This document shows positions 11,412 to 23,521 of a stretch of DNA of 60,000 nt, in pieces. Where the stretch lies: assembly GCF_030272615.1 (NCBI RefSeq), contig NC_081405.1:571267095-571327094 (forward strand), read 5' to 3'. Each line of letters opens with the position of its first letter. Within the stretch, counting starts at the first letter, position 1. This stretch comes from Cryptomeria japonica (lineage: Eukaryota > Streptophyta > Pinopsida > Cupressales > Cupressaceae). The notes beneath the pieces were generated by a model. That model ran no database searches and was not told where the DNA came from. It worked only from the letters and a program-made list of their open reading frames with translations. A program made the translations under genes and the position numbers.

Positions 11412-12765
11412 AACCTAGACTGAGGGAGAAGCTAAAACCTAGAACAACTACTGAAAGCATGAAAGATGGGTCCCAGCAACAAGGCCTGATCAGGTAACCA
11501 AATACAATGAAATCTCTATGCACTGGAGAAATAGAGAAAACCACGTGGGAACAAAACTCTACTCCAAAAAGAGATGGAAAAGAACACCACTGAAGCATGA
11601 AGAACCTGCAAACTCTGTTGAAGAATAACTATTGAGTTGAAGAACCTCCACTAAAATAGAACATGACCAAGTAGAGAAGACTATAATCTGTATGAGTGCT
11701 CTCAGATGACACTACTCGAATCAGAAGGCAAACAAGGCAAACAACTAAAATTGAAGATACAGATGGTATCAAAACACCAAAGCCTAAAGAGATGATCAAT
11801 CAAACCATGAAAGCATTAGAACCAACAGGAAAAACCTCCCCATAATGCTGAAGAGGGAGAGGGACAGGAACACTGAAAAGAACGGCCAAGAAGAACTGCA
11901 TGACAAAGAACCAGGAACATCAGAGGTGTTGAGAAAAGTACATGGTGTCATGGAAGGAACACTCACTTGACACACATCATGAGGTGAATTCCTTGGAAGG
12001 AACACTCACTTGACAATGGTGGATGGAAATCAAGGCAAACATCAACCCCCTCATGGCACTTTATAAGTAGTGCATGTACAACAAGGCACAAGTTGTGCAT
12101 GATCCCAAGTAAAAAATGCAAGATGGCACTTTATCTTAGTGTATTTGCGTAAATATAATGCTACAATGATAATAAGACTGGAAACAGAAAGAACAATAAA
12201 AACCGAGACATCCTACTTAGAGAAGAGATCCCAGGACCTGAAACAACCAAGATATCCTCCAGAGTGCTGAAAAGCCAAAAACTGAACAAAATATGCATGG
12301 AGTAGAATCTAGAAATAAAACTCATATGGCTAGAAAATAAACAACACACTCTTTCCAAAAATATAAACTTTTCAAAAAATGGAGTTCAGATGCTCATTCT
12401 ACAGCTCCTGGAGTGCAAAAACAAGACCTCAATTTGACTGCAAAAACACATAGTCAAATAGAAATATTAGAAAAAATTACCAACACCATGAGCTCTGGCT
12501 TGGAACTAGCTTTCCGACGCCTATTCATTTTCAAAAAAATGACTCTGTATGCCCAAGATATGACCAAAAAACCAAACCCCCCTTCAAAACAAGAGGAAGG
12601 GGTGGTCTGGTGGTTGAACGAGCAGTGGTGGCCAGTGGGTGGCGACCTGGTGGCTCCCCGGTGGCTGGGCGACTGTATCCAGTGGAGGTGGCCAGTTGGG
12701 CGGTGATTTTTGATGGGCGGCAGGGCGGTCGTCAGCGGCACGGTCGTGGGGGCTGGCAGTTGTAG

Positions 12766-12960
12766 GGCCGAGCGAAGCAGAGGAGGCTGCAGGGAGGCTG
12801 TGGGTGTAGGCGGTGGTCGGGGGTGGCGGGGCCGAGTGGAGCGGAGGAGGCTGCAGGGAGGCTGTGGTTGCAGGCGATGACCGGGGGTTGCAAGGCTAAG
12901 TAGAGCGGAAGAGGCTGCAGGGAGGCGACGGCTAGGAAAATAGCGACGGTTGGGGGTGCG
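12766..12960. repeat. GC-rich 64-bp tandem repeat, three units
   Basis: Units start at 12766, 12830 and 12894, each exactly 64 bp apart, sharing 'gaggctgcagggaggc' and a leading 'ggccgag' or 'ggctaag'. They lie in a GC-rich block (about 12600-13060) inside the small LTR element. Its base composition suggests captured foreign sequence. I find no reading frame with a known motif. Confidence 0.75.
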
Positions 12961-13409
12961 CAGCGGCCGGGGAAGCGCTGGCAGGGGCCGGGAGAAGCAG
13001 GGCCAGTGGGGGCCAGCAGGGGGCCAGAGGCCGAGGTCGGTAGGGGGCTGAACTAATAGGTCTGGTCATCGTACAGCAGCCAGACTCTCAGGTCCGAACC
13101 CTATGTAAAAAAAATCAAATTTTGGTCTGCATGCCGTAAAAAGGCAATTTTTTTTTGAACTGCGTGTTAGGGCCGTACGGCCTGGATCTTGAGAAAAAAT
13201 ACTCCCAGAGGCTCAAGAACCAAAATAGGTCAAATTTTATATGACCATAGGTGTTCTCGAGCCTTCTGAGCATGATGGTGAGTTTCGTTTAGGCCCAAAG
13301 TGCTCAGAAAAAAAGCCTATCCCTAGATGCATAAAAAACTTTCTGAAACCCCAAATTTGCTTCCAATGCAAAAATTCTCAAAACAAGAATAGATAGCTAC
13401 AGATCTGAA

Positions 13410-13421
13410 GCTCTGATACCA
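13410..13421 (-). promoter_or_regulatory. primer-binding site, initiator tRNA-Met
   Basis: The minus strand reads TGGTATCAGAGC, the standard plant Ty1/copia primer site complementary to the 3' end of initiator tRNA-Met. It touches the 5' LTR. Confidence 0.9.
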
Positions 13422-13796
13422 TGTTGGAGTTGAGAAAATACAACACCATAGGAGCCCAAATGATCTCTGCAAGCTGAAAAAACTGTTACAAGGAGAAGCA
13501 AGGAAGCAAGTCACAGAAGAAAGAAATACACAGAAAATATGCTAAAAAAGAGAGAGCTCAATATTCACAAAATGTGTAATGTAATAATCCTTCTTCTTAC
13601 AATGAAAAGAATGAACTCAACCTTTAATAGGTCAAGAAACCCTAAAAAGGAAAAGCTAGGTTTGCACATAATAATTAATATAAGAATTAATTATTATACA
13701 CCTAAAGTTAGCTTAAGTGTAAAAGAGATAAAGGGAACTTAAATAATTAAACAAATATTGTTTAATTAATCAAGTAAATACCCGGATACTCTAACA
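13422..13796 (-). repeat. 5' LTR of the small LTR element
   Basis: 375 bp, TGTTGGAG...CTCTAACA, partner of 11028-11402. Confidence 0.9.
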
Positions 13797-16329
13797 ATAT
13801 TTAGCCGATCAAATGGTGTGATATTGTATTATCCATGTTTCTCTAGTAAACAGTATAGAATTCCTCTAGTATTTTCTATAGATTCTCAAATCTTTTAGAT
13901 AGTAAGACACATGTTGTGTCTATCCTTATGATCTGCATTCTCTCCTTCAACTTCTTGTTTTCTTTGTGCAATTCTTCACACTTCTTTTTCAATTTTGATT
14001 CATCTACTATCTAGGGTACAGGCTGGCCCCTGCTTCTTAAGAATTCCTCATACAATGATTTATATTTTCCTATTTCTCTTACCAACATCTTCATATGTGC
14101 TTTATTTAATTTTGAAATATCAACTCCCATATCTACTGTGATCATGGGATCCACTTCACCGACCTTTAACTTCATCATGTGACCGAAAGCTTTATCCACA
14201 TGTATAATCTTTGGCCTCTTATTTGGAGGATAAAGGGCCCATAGAAGCATGGGCTCATCATCTGGATCATATCTTGATCCAATAAAAATGTCATTTACAC
14301 CTTGAATATCTAACTTGAAATCTTTTTTATCTGAATGTAATAGGGTATCAAAAATGAAAGACACACTAAGGTCCCACCCTAGGAAAAGAATTATTCCTGC
14401 CTCTATAAGAAGTTGCCTTCCCCTTTGAGGGGTCATGCCTTCTAACTTTGAATTGATTTCAGCCTTCAGTTTTCAAAGCATCTCTGCCTCATTTTCTGGT
14501 GTTACATCAAGCATTACTTATCTTAGCCTCCTTCCTTTGAAATGATACAAGGACTTAAACTCCTTTGATTTAATGAATTCATCATTAGACACAAAATAAG
14601 TATGCTCTTCTAACCTGACATCCACATCAGCATTCATCCTCACAACAATTTGGTCTTGTGCTTTAGGCTCCTCCTCCCTTTCAGGCATTCTGAATCTTGA
14701 GATAGCCTCATTCTCACCTGATTCACTTTCAGCTTCTTCTTCTTCGTCCAACTCCTGCAATCTTTGTCTCTTTTCTTCCAATCTCTAGTTCAAATCCTGA
14801 AAGATTTTCATAGCTTCTTCAGATTCCTTGTTTCTGAAGATGTCCAAGGCTTCAACATGCTCATGAAAATAGTCACCCAGATTTTGCCATTTTTTGCTCT
14901 AGTGTATGTAACCCTCCGGGTCATAATTTCTTTAGCTTGTGTGCTCATAGAGGTTATAATCTTCTACTAACCTCTTGTCAATAATTTCATATTCCTTTGT
15001 GAATACAATGGTGAAGTCACCAAAATGTAGAGTCCCGGGTAGAAAAAATTGCTTGTGGGCACCCCCAAAATGTTGTGCATTAGAGACAATCATTTGTCTC
15101 ACAATCTCCAAGTAAGCCATTCTCTCAAGCCCAAGCTTTGGTAGAACATAAGGAGCACCTTCGAATCCAAAAACTCTAACATATGTGAAGTCCTGGCATA
15201 CATACCAATCACCCCAATTATGATTTACCCTAGTATCCCCATGCTCATGGGGTCTAAGAATTCTTTTGATTTTTTCTAAAAATGATCCATCAAAAGAAAC
15301 CCCAAAAACTCTGTATAATGGTTGTGCAACAAACTCTTCAAATTTGACATAATGAGATCTCATGAACCAAGAAGCCCACAGTGATACCCACAATTAAACT
15401 GGTTGCTCCTACCCATCTTTACCATGAACGTTTAATTTCAAAACTTCAGGCCATAGCCCCCTGTGTTGTCCATAAAACAAGATAATATGCATTAACAATG
15501 AATAAAAATTAAAAGATTTGTTGGGGTTATTATGAAGACTTAAGAAACCCTCATGCATCTTCTCGACAATGTAAGCATCATAATCAAATTGTCTCGACTC
15601 ATGCATTTGTGTGTCTACAGCAAGTACCAATGGTCCTATCTAAGCCACATCTGGAACCTCAACTCCTCCCACTTGACTGCATGCCATATATGTATATTGC
15701 AGATAATGCCTAAAAATGTTGATATCAAATGGGGGCATTTCTTCATCTATCAACTTTCCTTTCTCAGCCTTATGTATGGGCAAATTCCACCCATTGTATA
15801 CAGTATCCATCTTTGTATATTCTTCTTCCAATTTCTCAAAAGACAGAGGCACATCAGAATCAAAACCAAGACCAAAAACCTCTTGAATGGTGGCCATTGA
15901 GAGATGAATGAACACATCACCATTTGGTAATTGGATACATCTTTTTGTGGCATTATAAGCCCTAGCTAGTGTTTTCATCAATTGAATATTTACGAAGACA
16001 TTAGGGACCACAAGTTTACCTAATCTAGTTGTCCATGGGTTTGAGATTGGGGTCGGCTTTCTCCTTCATGAATAATGATACAAGAACAATTTGTGGCCTC
16101 TAACCCTGGTCCAGACATCCCCAATATCTTTAAAATCATCTTCCAGCTGGTCACGGATAGGCAAATTAGCCTTAGATCTCTGGGATTTGGCTCCTGGTGA
16201 GCTCATTTGATCAATCATATCTTGATTTAACTTCTGCCTCTGTGCACCTTCTCCACCTTTAGACTTCTTTGAGGCACTCTCAGAAACCTCAGTGACCTTC
16301 CTCTTGCCCTTGGAGCTAGAACCTTCCAT

Positions 16330-17945
16330 ATTTGAATTTTTTGAGATTTCTGAAATTCAAACTTTTGCAGTTTAAGTCCGCTTCAATCTCTCTATTTTCT
16401 TAAGTCTACTATGAAAATTCCTTATACCAACTTCTATATAGAGATTTAATACATGGGGAGCATTTACTCAATTGAAATGGTGCTATGATTTGCCTCGTGT
16501 AAGCATAGACCTATCTGTTGCCTGTATTTAATAATAACGGGTGGATTTGTTCAGATCAGATTTTGCAATGACTAGTCATCATAACTCCTCTCAACAATTC
16601 AATCACTTGGCGCCACCCATCCATTTGATCGGCGTAAGTATCTTCGATCACTCCATCGGGCATTGACGTAGGTCATTTGTTATCATTCTGATAGTTATAA
16701 CTTCCCCAATGTCTGTACCTTCTAGCTAGGCTTTACCTTTACCTTTATATCTCATCAGCGTAGGTCATTCTGATATACCCTCCTTCTATTCCTCCATGAT
16801 ATTCTGCCCATCGGGTATCAGCATAACTCCAAATACACTCCTCCCATGGTTTAAGTTATCCTGATGAGTCCTCCTTCATAGTTTGTGTCTCGTTTGTTAC
16901 ATTGGGTCACCTTATCGGGCATCAGAACAACTCACTTTATGTATCTCCGATGACCCGATGTCATCGCCTTCGCACTTATGTATCTTTTAATTTCTCTGGT
17001 CTATTGGCATATGTTTCCCAATGAGATCTCCTTGTTCACACCTATTGGGTATTAGTGTAATGAAAGATGTCTCCTCTCGATGAGGCGATGATATCCCGAT
17101 GACTTTGTCTTCAATCAGTGTAACTCATCCCAATCAAGTCTCTTTCTCTGTGCCCAACTTTTCTTCCTCATCGGGTATCAGCATAACCTAAAAAACCTCT
17201 TGCTGATGGTTTAAGTTACCTCGATGACTTAGTATTTTTCTCCTTTTGGTATCACCTCATTGGAGTAGGTCATGCCGATAACATTGCCTTCCCCACCTAG
17301 CCCATCGGATATCGGGGTAGCATAAGATGACACTCTCTGCTGACCCGATGACATTGTCAACCTCTAATTCGCATTCTCCTTCATTGATGTAAGTTTTACT
17401 AACGTCATCAGCTATCAGCACGACACTTCTCTCATGCCCCCGATAGTGAATGTTATGTCGATGAAACCCTCCTTTTGAACTTTCTTTTGGTTCTCCTTCA
17501 GAGTGGTCAGTCTAGGTCACACCAATAGGTTCTTTCATTGTTTCAGCTAGTTGGTCTTGTCGGGGTAGCTTACATTGATAGCTCAAATTTGATAATTATG
17601 ATAATTAAGCTCCTCTTCATATATTTTTATACTTCCAACCTTCCATGGAAAATTCATATATGCTAATAAGTGACAGAGTCTATCACATGGGCCCTAAGAA
17701 TGTCCTTATAAAGATCCCAATACTGTCATGATGAAATTTCCTCATGTAGTCCCTATTCAATGCCAACCCTTAACATGCCCTAGTGGTACTTGTATAATTT
17801 GAAAATAGGTTTCAGTAGGATCTTTCAGATGTTGCAACATATCTCTTGCACATGCAGTCCAGCAATAAATGCTCTTATGATAAAAATATACATATAAAAC
17901 ATCAAACAAATAGCACAGAATATTTTGCAAAAATATGTGCTAATA
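16330..17945. repeat. non-coding region with recurring CATCGGGTATCAGCATAAC-like motif
   Basis: Between about 16620 and 17460, variants of 'catcgggtatcagcataac', 'gtaggtcattctgata' and 'cccgatgac' recur more than ten times at irregular spacing. This is a degenerate repeat or old regulatory leader upstream of the minus-strand ORF. From 17590 to 17945 I see nothing recognisable. The region should contain the 5' end of the inserted element, but no match to its LTR is visible. Confidence 0.4.
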
Positions 17946-19209
17946 GTGGGAACAAACCAATATCACAAGCACGTTCAGGTGGGTAGGTTTATGCTAGGCA
18001 TGCTCCTATTGTTCCTCCCAATGCACCAAAACGTCGAGAGCCATAACCTATCGGCATGATCTCCAAAGTGCCCTGAGTCCAAAAAATTATCAAACTTTGA
18101 CGGATAGTTTCTCACAATCCAAGATGCATATGATCGATCTGTTTGAACCTATAGGGTCACATGAGGTTCGTCTACAATGACCTATCTTGGTTTCTGATGA
18201 CTCGAAGCCATTTTCAAATGGTAGCATTTTTTCACTTGCTACAAAAACTGTCAGTCACATGCAATGCAAAGTTGCAAGATAGGCTAGATTTGATTTTGTT
18301 CATCATGGGCACAAACCAACATCACGAGCACATCTAGATGGGAAATTTTACACTATACAAGCTCCTTTTGTGCCTCCCAATGTGCCAAAACATCAAGAGC
18401 CATACCCAACCAGTGCGATCTCTCAAGTGCCCTGAGTCCAAAAAATTGTCAAACTTTGATGGATAGTTTCTCACAATCCAGGACTCATATGATCGATCCA
18501 TTTGAACCTATAGGGTCATGTGAGGCTCATCTACAATGAACTATCTTGGTTTTTGATGACTCAAAGACATTTTCAAATGGTAGTGTTTTTTCACCTGCTG
18601 CAAAAACCGTTAGTCGCATGCAATGCAAAGTTGCAAGATAGGCTAGATTTGATTTCATTCATCATGGGCACAAACCAACATAACGAGCACATTCGGGTGG
18701 GTATTTTTATGCCAAGTATTCTCATTTTGTGCCTCCCAATGCGCCAGAACATCGAGAGCCATACCCTACCGGTGCAATTTCTCAAGTGCCTTGAGTCCAA
18801 AAAATTGTCAAACTTTGACAGACAATTTCTTGCAATCCAAGACACATATGATCAATACATTTGGACCTATAGGGTCACATGAGGCTCTTCTACAATAAGC
18901 TATCTCAATTTCTGATGACTCGGAGCTATTTTCAAATGGTAGCATTTTTTTACCTGCTGCAAAAACTATCAGTCGCATGCAATGCAAAGTTGTAAGATAG
19001 GATAGAATTGATTTCGTTCGTCGTGGGCACAAACCAACATCATGAGCGCATCTAAGTGGGAACGTTTACACTAGGCATGCTCCTGTTGTGCCTCCTAGCA
19101 CATCTGAACATCGAGAGCCATACCCTACCGATGCGATCTCTCAAGTGCCCCGAGTCCAAAAAATTGTCAAAATTTGATGGACAATTTCTGGCAATCCGGG
19201 ACACATATG
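17946..19209 (+). repeat. 359-bp tandem array, second part (copy A)
   Basis: The unit landmark 'gggcacaaacc' recurs at about 17949, 18307, 18665 and 19025, a period of 358-360 bp. This gives about 3.5 units continuing the array interrupted at 6658. The last unit is cut after 'acacatatg' at 19209, where sequence of another transposon copy starts. The same unit forms an inverted array at 47640-49615. Confidence 0.85.
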
Positions 19210-19255
19210 GGGTGGTTGCAAGAAGTTGAGTCCCACTTTTGGGCAAAAAGTGGAA
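19210..19255 (+). repeat. probable transposon terminus with hairpin
   Basis: GGGTGGT, then CCACTTTT and AAAAGTGG separated by four bases, can fold as a perfect 8-bp stem. The words resemble the terminal motif of copies A and B (GGTGGT, AAAAGTGG). It starts exactly where the array stops, so it is read as the left end of the copy carrying the transposase at 20417-23521. Confidence 0.4.
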
Positions 19256-20416
19256 GTGTTTTCTCTATTTTTCAATTTTTTTGTTGATTGATATCCAAAT
19301 TTCAGGCACTTAGAGATTAAATCTCAAAAAACTTCAGTAATAGAAAATGTAGTGCTCGGAGCCTACTTTTAAAATATGTAATTTATTTCAATACCCACAT
19401 GGTAGAAATTTATTTTTAGTAGGCATGTTTAAAAACCACTTTTTCAAAATGCTTGTTTCAGGACCATACCACACATGTACGACCACCATTATTTGACGCA
19501 AATAAATGATTTTTTGTAAATCCTTCTAGGAAATGATACCTAAGACACCAAGTATTGATGAGGATATTTTTTATTATTTTTTTATTGAATATATATTTTT
19601 TTATTAATTTTTAATTGACAATAAAGTACATTTTCAAAACATCGAGTGTATAGCCACCATAATTTGATGAAAATTTCATATTTTATAATTTTTGTTTTAA
19701 TCTTCAAAAGAATTGTATGTAGATTGATGTCATATAATTTATTTTTCAAAAACCTTAGAAACAAAAAATTTATTAAAGTTTTACTGAACCTCAATATTTT
19801 AGGTTTAGGTACCACTTTTGATTAATAAATAATGTAAAACTAGTAAAAATAATCTTATCACTATGAAATTTACATTTTTGGCATCAAGACAGTGATAACT
19901 TTAATGGGTTTTTGTTTCATCCAAAAATTCGATCAGGAAGGCCCTCAAAAAATTAGGCCAAGGCAGAAATCTGATATTCTTTTGCCTTGCCCATTTTTTT
20001 GGAGGTGCAAGCATAGGCTTGGTCCCACCAAGCCTAACCCGAAGCCAAAACCAAGGCAGAGGGTTGTTTCCCACTCCACCTTTTATGAAATGAGCACCCA
20101 TTATTTGAAATTCAAAAAATAGGCACTCGTTCCGCTTTGTACCATTGAAAGCAAAATGGGTGCCCATTTTTCAAAAACATGTACCCGATTTGAAAACAAG
20201 CACCCATTTGATTCAAATAACGGGTGCCCATTTCTTAAAAGATCCATTGGGACAAAAACTGGCCCACAAGGACAAATTTCAATGATTGAATGATTATTCA
20301 ATCATTATCCAACAGGTTTGATCTGCAGAGAGAATATTTTGTTAAATAATTCTCTTTTCTTGTCTTGTTACCGATTTGACAAGGAGATCCATTCGAATTC
20401 AAATTTTGGTGCAGCC
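19256..20416 (+). other. 5' region of transposase copy with subterminal repeats
   Basis: 19256-20095 is AT-rich and shows no gene. Between about 20095 and 20245, 'gggtgcccattt' or 'gcacccattt' type words recur in both orientations. The same words end the window at 59850-60000, upstream of Cys-rich gene copy C. Both ends of family members thus carry the same class of subterminal repeat. Confidence 0.45.
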
Positions 20417-23400
20417 ATGGGATCAAATCAATGTAGAAAAAGGCAACGGAAGGTTCTAACATCTTAAGACATTTCAACAAATAGAGAGGAGGCAAAACGT
20501 CAACGAGAAAGAAGAGCAAGAATTAAACAATTGAACAATGTTGGAGCTTCAAGTTCAACAATCGTTTCAGAATAGGAGAACATCAAGGACACCATAAATG
20601 TTGAAGAAGGAGAAACAATGGAACCAAATTTAGGTGCATCTTCTAATCCATTATTTGATACAGGTATGTCTTCACAACCCCATGTTTATTCTCATGAACA
20701 AATTGGTGATTTAGTAGAAGAAGGTTACTCATTAAATCAAACCCCAAATGAAAGTAAAACTCAAATTGAAACTAAATTTGAAACCAAAATTGAAACCCAA
20801 TTGAAATTGAAAATCAAACGGCAATTGAAATCAATAATGTGGATGTAGACATGGAAACACCAATTGAAAAAGAAACATGTTTGAATGATAATGAAATGAA
20901 TGAATATTTTCAAATTAAAGTGATGTGCTAAACAATCTTCCAGGCATGGTTTCATGGAGATAGATTAGGACACATGCAAATAGATTGTTTAGACAAATTT
21001 TTTTTAAAAGAAATTTGGGTTTCAATGTCAATTAATGTTACAACTAATTAAAATGACTAAAATGTAAAAAGTGATGAAGAAGTTAGGCTTTTATGTCAAA
21101 CCCAAGAAGAAGGACGAGTGTTTAAAACAATTTGTATCAACTGTTGCTAGTGCTTTTGATACAATTGGAAAAAAAACTTGTTCTAAAGATAGGAATGTGG
21201 CACGACAAGCAATAACAACAGCTTTAGTAAGAAAAACAATTTCTAATAAAAGAATGATGACTAACATAAGTGGATATCTTAATATTCATCATAAAACTTT
21301 GTCAAGAGTTGTAAAGAGAAGACTTAACTTTGAAAGTGACCCGGCAAACAATTTATGGACTTTTAGTGGTAGACTACCAAGGTCTGATATGAAACTTACT
21401 GGTGAAGTCAAAAATTTGATCAAAAAATTCCGGCATGATAATACGAGAGTATCACCTAAAACTAGAGATGTTCTTAAATTAAGAGTTGGGTCAAAAATTC
21501 ATGATCCACATCCAAAACACCTTTTGGACATGACTCAAACTAAATTGAACCAAAAAAAATTGGATGATAAGGTATTAACTATTAGCATTAGTCAAAGGTC
21601 TTTTCAAAAGTGTAAACCTTGGTAAGTTCGGATTAACAAGGAAAGAGTCACATGTTGTTGCAAAACTCATGTTCAATTTCGTTACCATTATGATGTATTT
21701 CGATAGATACGTGTTACCATGCATAGTAATGGAATGTTACAAGAATGTGGTATAAATATACCACTTGAAACTATAAAGGATTTTATATCAAGTTTGTTTT
21801 GCAACCCACCTAATGAGCAATATTTTCTTTTCAATGCATGTGTTTCTGGTGTATGTGATATATGTGGCAATCTTGCATTGTTGGATGAATGTTTGCATGG
21901 AAATATTTCAATTGATGTTGGACAACAATTAGTTGATGTAAAAAGATTGAAAACTGTTGAGTATCCATTGAAGGATGGAAAGGTTGGAAGACGGTGTGAT
22001 ATAATACTGAAAAAGTTAGTGTTCATACATTTATGAATAAATTTAAGAGTAAGATCATAACTAAATATGTTAAACACTCTCAAAATGCTAGATGGATTGA
22101 TGTTCAGTTTCAGATATGTAAGAATACATTTCTTGTTGGTAGTATACTTTCGGTCATTGACTTTGCAGAGAGCTAAATGCTTGCACCACAAGATGAGGTC
22201 CAATCACAATATTAAAATTCAGTGCAAGTAGCGATTTTTGTTCATATTTTCTATAGGCATGCACCTGATAGTACAAAAGAGGATTGTAAAAATTTGAGAG
22301 AGTATCATTTATATATGAGTGATAATAAATTACACTCATTAGAGTTTTTCCAGTATTACTTCAAGACATTTTATTAGAATTTGAGGGAGAGAGAAATTCA
22401 GATGACAACATCTAATATGGTCAGATAACTGCATAGAATGCTAGAATGTTTTATTGGTTGAGTAGGATACATAACAAAACTAATATCAAACACATGTGGA
22501 GTTTATTTTAGGCTAGACATGGGAAACGAGAACATGATGGTGTCACTGCATGTGTTAAGAGAGCCCTTTGCAGAGAGAAACTCAAATTCGAGGAAAAGGC
22601 TAAATTTAAAAATGCAAGTGCAATTGTGGATTGGTACAGTGCAACTTTATCCATAGGATCAAGTCAAAACTCTGCAATCAGACATTTCTTCTGGCTAGTT
22701 CAAGAGGATAATATCCTTCCAAGATATGATTGTGATACAATCAATGGGTCAACTAGATGGTATTCATTTAAGAGTTCTAATTCTAACACTTTGACTATAT
22801 GGACTAGGGAGCTTGCATGTTTTTGTCAATTTTGTGTTGTAGTTGAATGGGAAGAATGCGAGAATACGGAATGGGTTGAAGAATTGAAACAAAAATCCTT
22901 AACACCTAGTGAGAAACAATATCAATATGTTAGAATAAATGAAGACCCAGATCATGCATTTGCATCAGAAGATTATGATCTTGTTTCAGACCTCATACAA
23001 CATGGTAATTTAATTCAATTTCTTGTTTATAACTTTAAATTATATTATTTATTTATTGTCATATAATTTATGATTGTATTTAATTATAAATTCTAATAGG
23101 TTTTATCTCTACATGTACTTAATTTTGTTTTTCAGGAAATGTGTATGTTGTTGTTGCACTTGAGGATAATGATGGGCACACTGAGTATTGGCTAGCTAGA
23201 TTTGTAGAACCTAAGAAAAAGTTTATATGTCATCAAGTAGATGATGATGGTTTTCAGTATCCAGTTGGGTCCGTTGTGGTAGTTGGCACATGGCTACACA
23301 AATACCTAACAAGAAGGAATGGCTTACTATCTTATGAAGACTACCAAATAGAAAAGAAGATTATACACTATTCTCATTTGGTGGTGGCAACAAACATCAA

Positions 23401-23521
23401 ATTAGAAAGATACAAAGGGAGACCTGCTAATACTGTATTATGGACACTTTCAATGGAAGAGAATGAGGAAATAATAGATACATTGAAGAAGAGAGAGGAT
23501 GCAGATGGTACATTAGAGTAA
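20417..23521 (+). pseudogene. transposase-like gene, decayed copy
   Basis: Homologous to 42871-47140. In order: a basic start (MGSNQCRKRQRKV), a low-complexity part, a helix-turn-helix-like segment (SGYLNIHHKTLSRVVKRR), HDNTRVSPKTRDV, LDMTQTK, a CCC/H motif, a Cys cluster (CVSGVCDICGN ... ECLH), and a candidate catalytic core. The core has DFAES (followed by a stop), SDNC in a shifted frame, and HGKREHDGVTACVKRAL. A 131-bp intron (23005-23135, GT-AG) precedes the last exon, which is BAH-like (YVVVALEDNDGHTEYWLARF ... SHLVVATNI) and ends GTLE. The 'SDN..QFKN...HGKG..DG.GA.VKR' pattern recalls a family of uncharacterised transposase-like proteins in invertebrates. Many stops and frame changes make this copy dead. 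Confidence 0.65.

Larger units (their letters stand above)
11028..13796 (-). mobile_element. 2.77-kb non-autonomous LTR element (TRIM/LARD-like)
   Basis: Two 375-bp direct repeats (11028-11402 and 13422-13796) both run TGTT...AACA and are nearly identical. They are flanked by the 5-bp duplication ATATT (11023-11027 and 13797-13801). The primer-binding site touches the right LTR and the polypurine tract touches the left one, so the element reads on the minus strand. The 2.0-kb interior has no retroelement ORF. It does contain a GC-rich block with 64-bp tandem repeats that differs sharply from the AT-rich surroundings. Equal LTR length and few differences suggest it is the youngest insertion in this nest. 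Confidence 0.9.
10674..16329 (-). pseudogene. long non-pol retroelement ORF, broken by insertion
   Basis: Minus-strand frames from 16329 (MEGSSSKGKRKVTEVSES) to 14011 are all in one phase, separated only by stop codons, so they once formed one ORF. It starts with a basic, NLS-like segment. It continues with LPNGDVFIHLSMATIQEVFG and acidic coiled-coil-like stretches (LDEEEEAESESGE). After the small LTR element at 11028-13796 it resumes at about 11022 and ends at 10674 (KHEGYL), with one net frame change near the junction. Excluding the insertion it is ~960 codons. I see no polymerase, integrase or protease motif. It probably occupied the place of pol in a non-autonomous retrotransposon. The function is unknown. 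Confidence 0.6.
6659..17945 (-). mobile_element. 11.3-kb nested retroelement insertion in the array
   Basis: The 359-bp unit stops at GTGGG (6654-6658) and resumes with GTGGG (17946-17950), a 5-bp target duplication. Everything between is therefore one insertion event plus later nested ones. The left end starts TGTTGG, as expected for an LTR end. The right end (...gctaata) has no LTR-like CA and shows no match to the LTRs. Reading on the minus strand, the order is unknown 5' part, ~960-codon ORF, polypurine tract, LTR, primer site, gag, LTR. This looks like a rearranged tandem of one non-autonomous element. Confidence 0.6.

Noticed and set aside
17946-19209. CRISPR-like regular repeat
   Set aside because: The 359-bp units are contiguous tandem copies without short repeats and unique spacers, in eukaryotic DNA.
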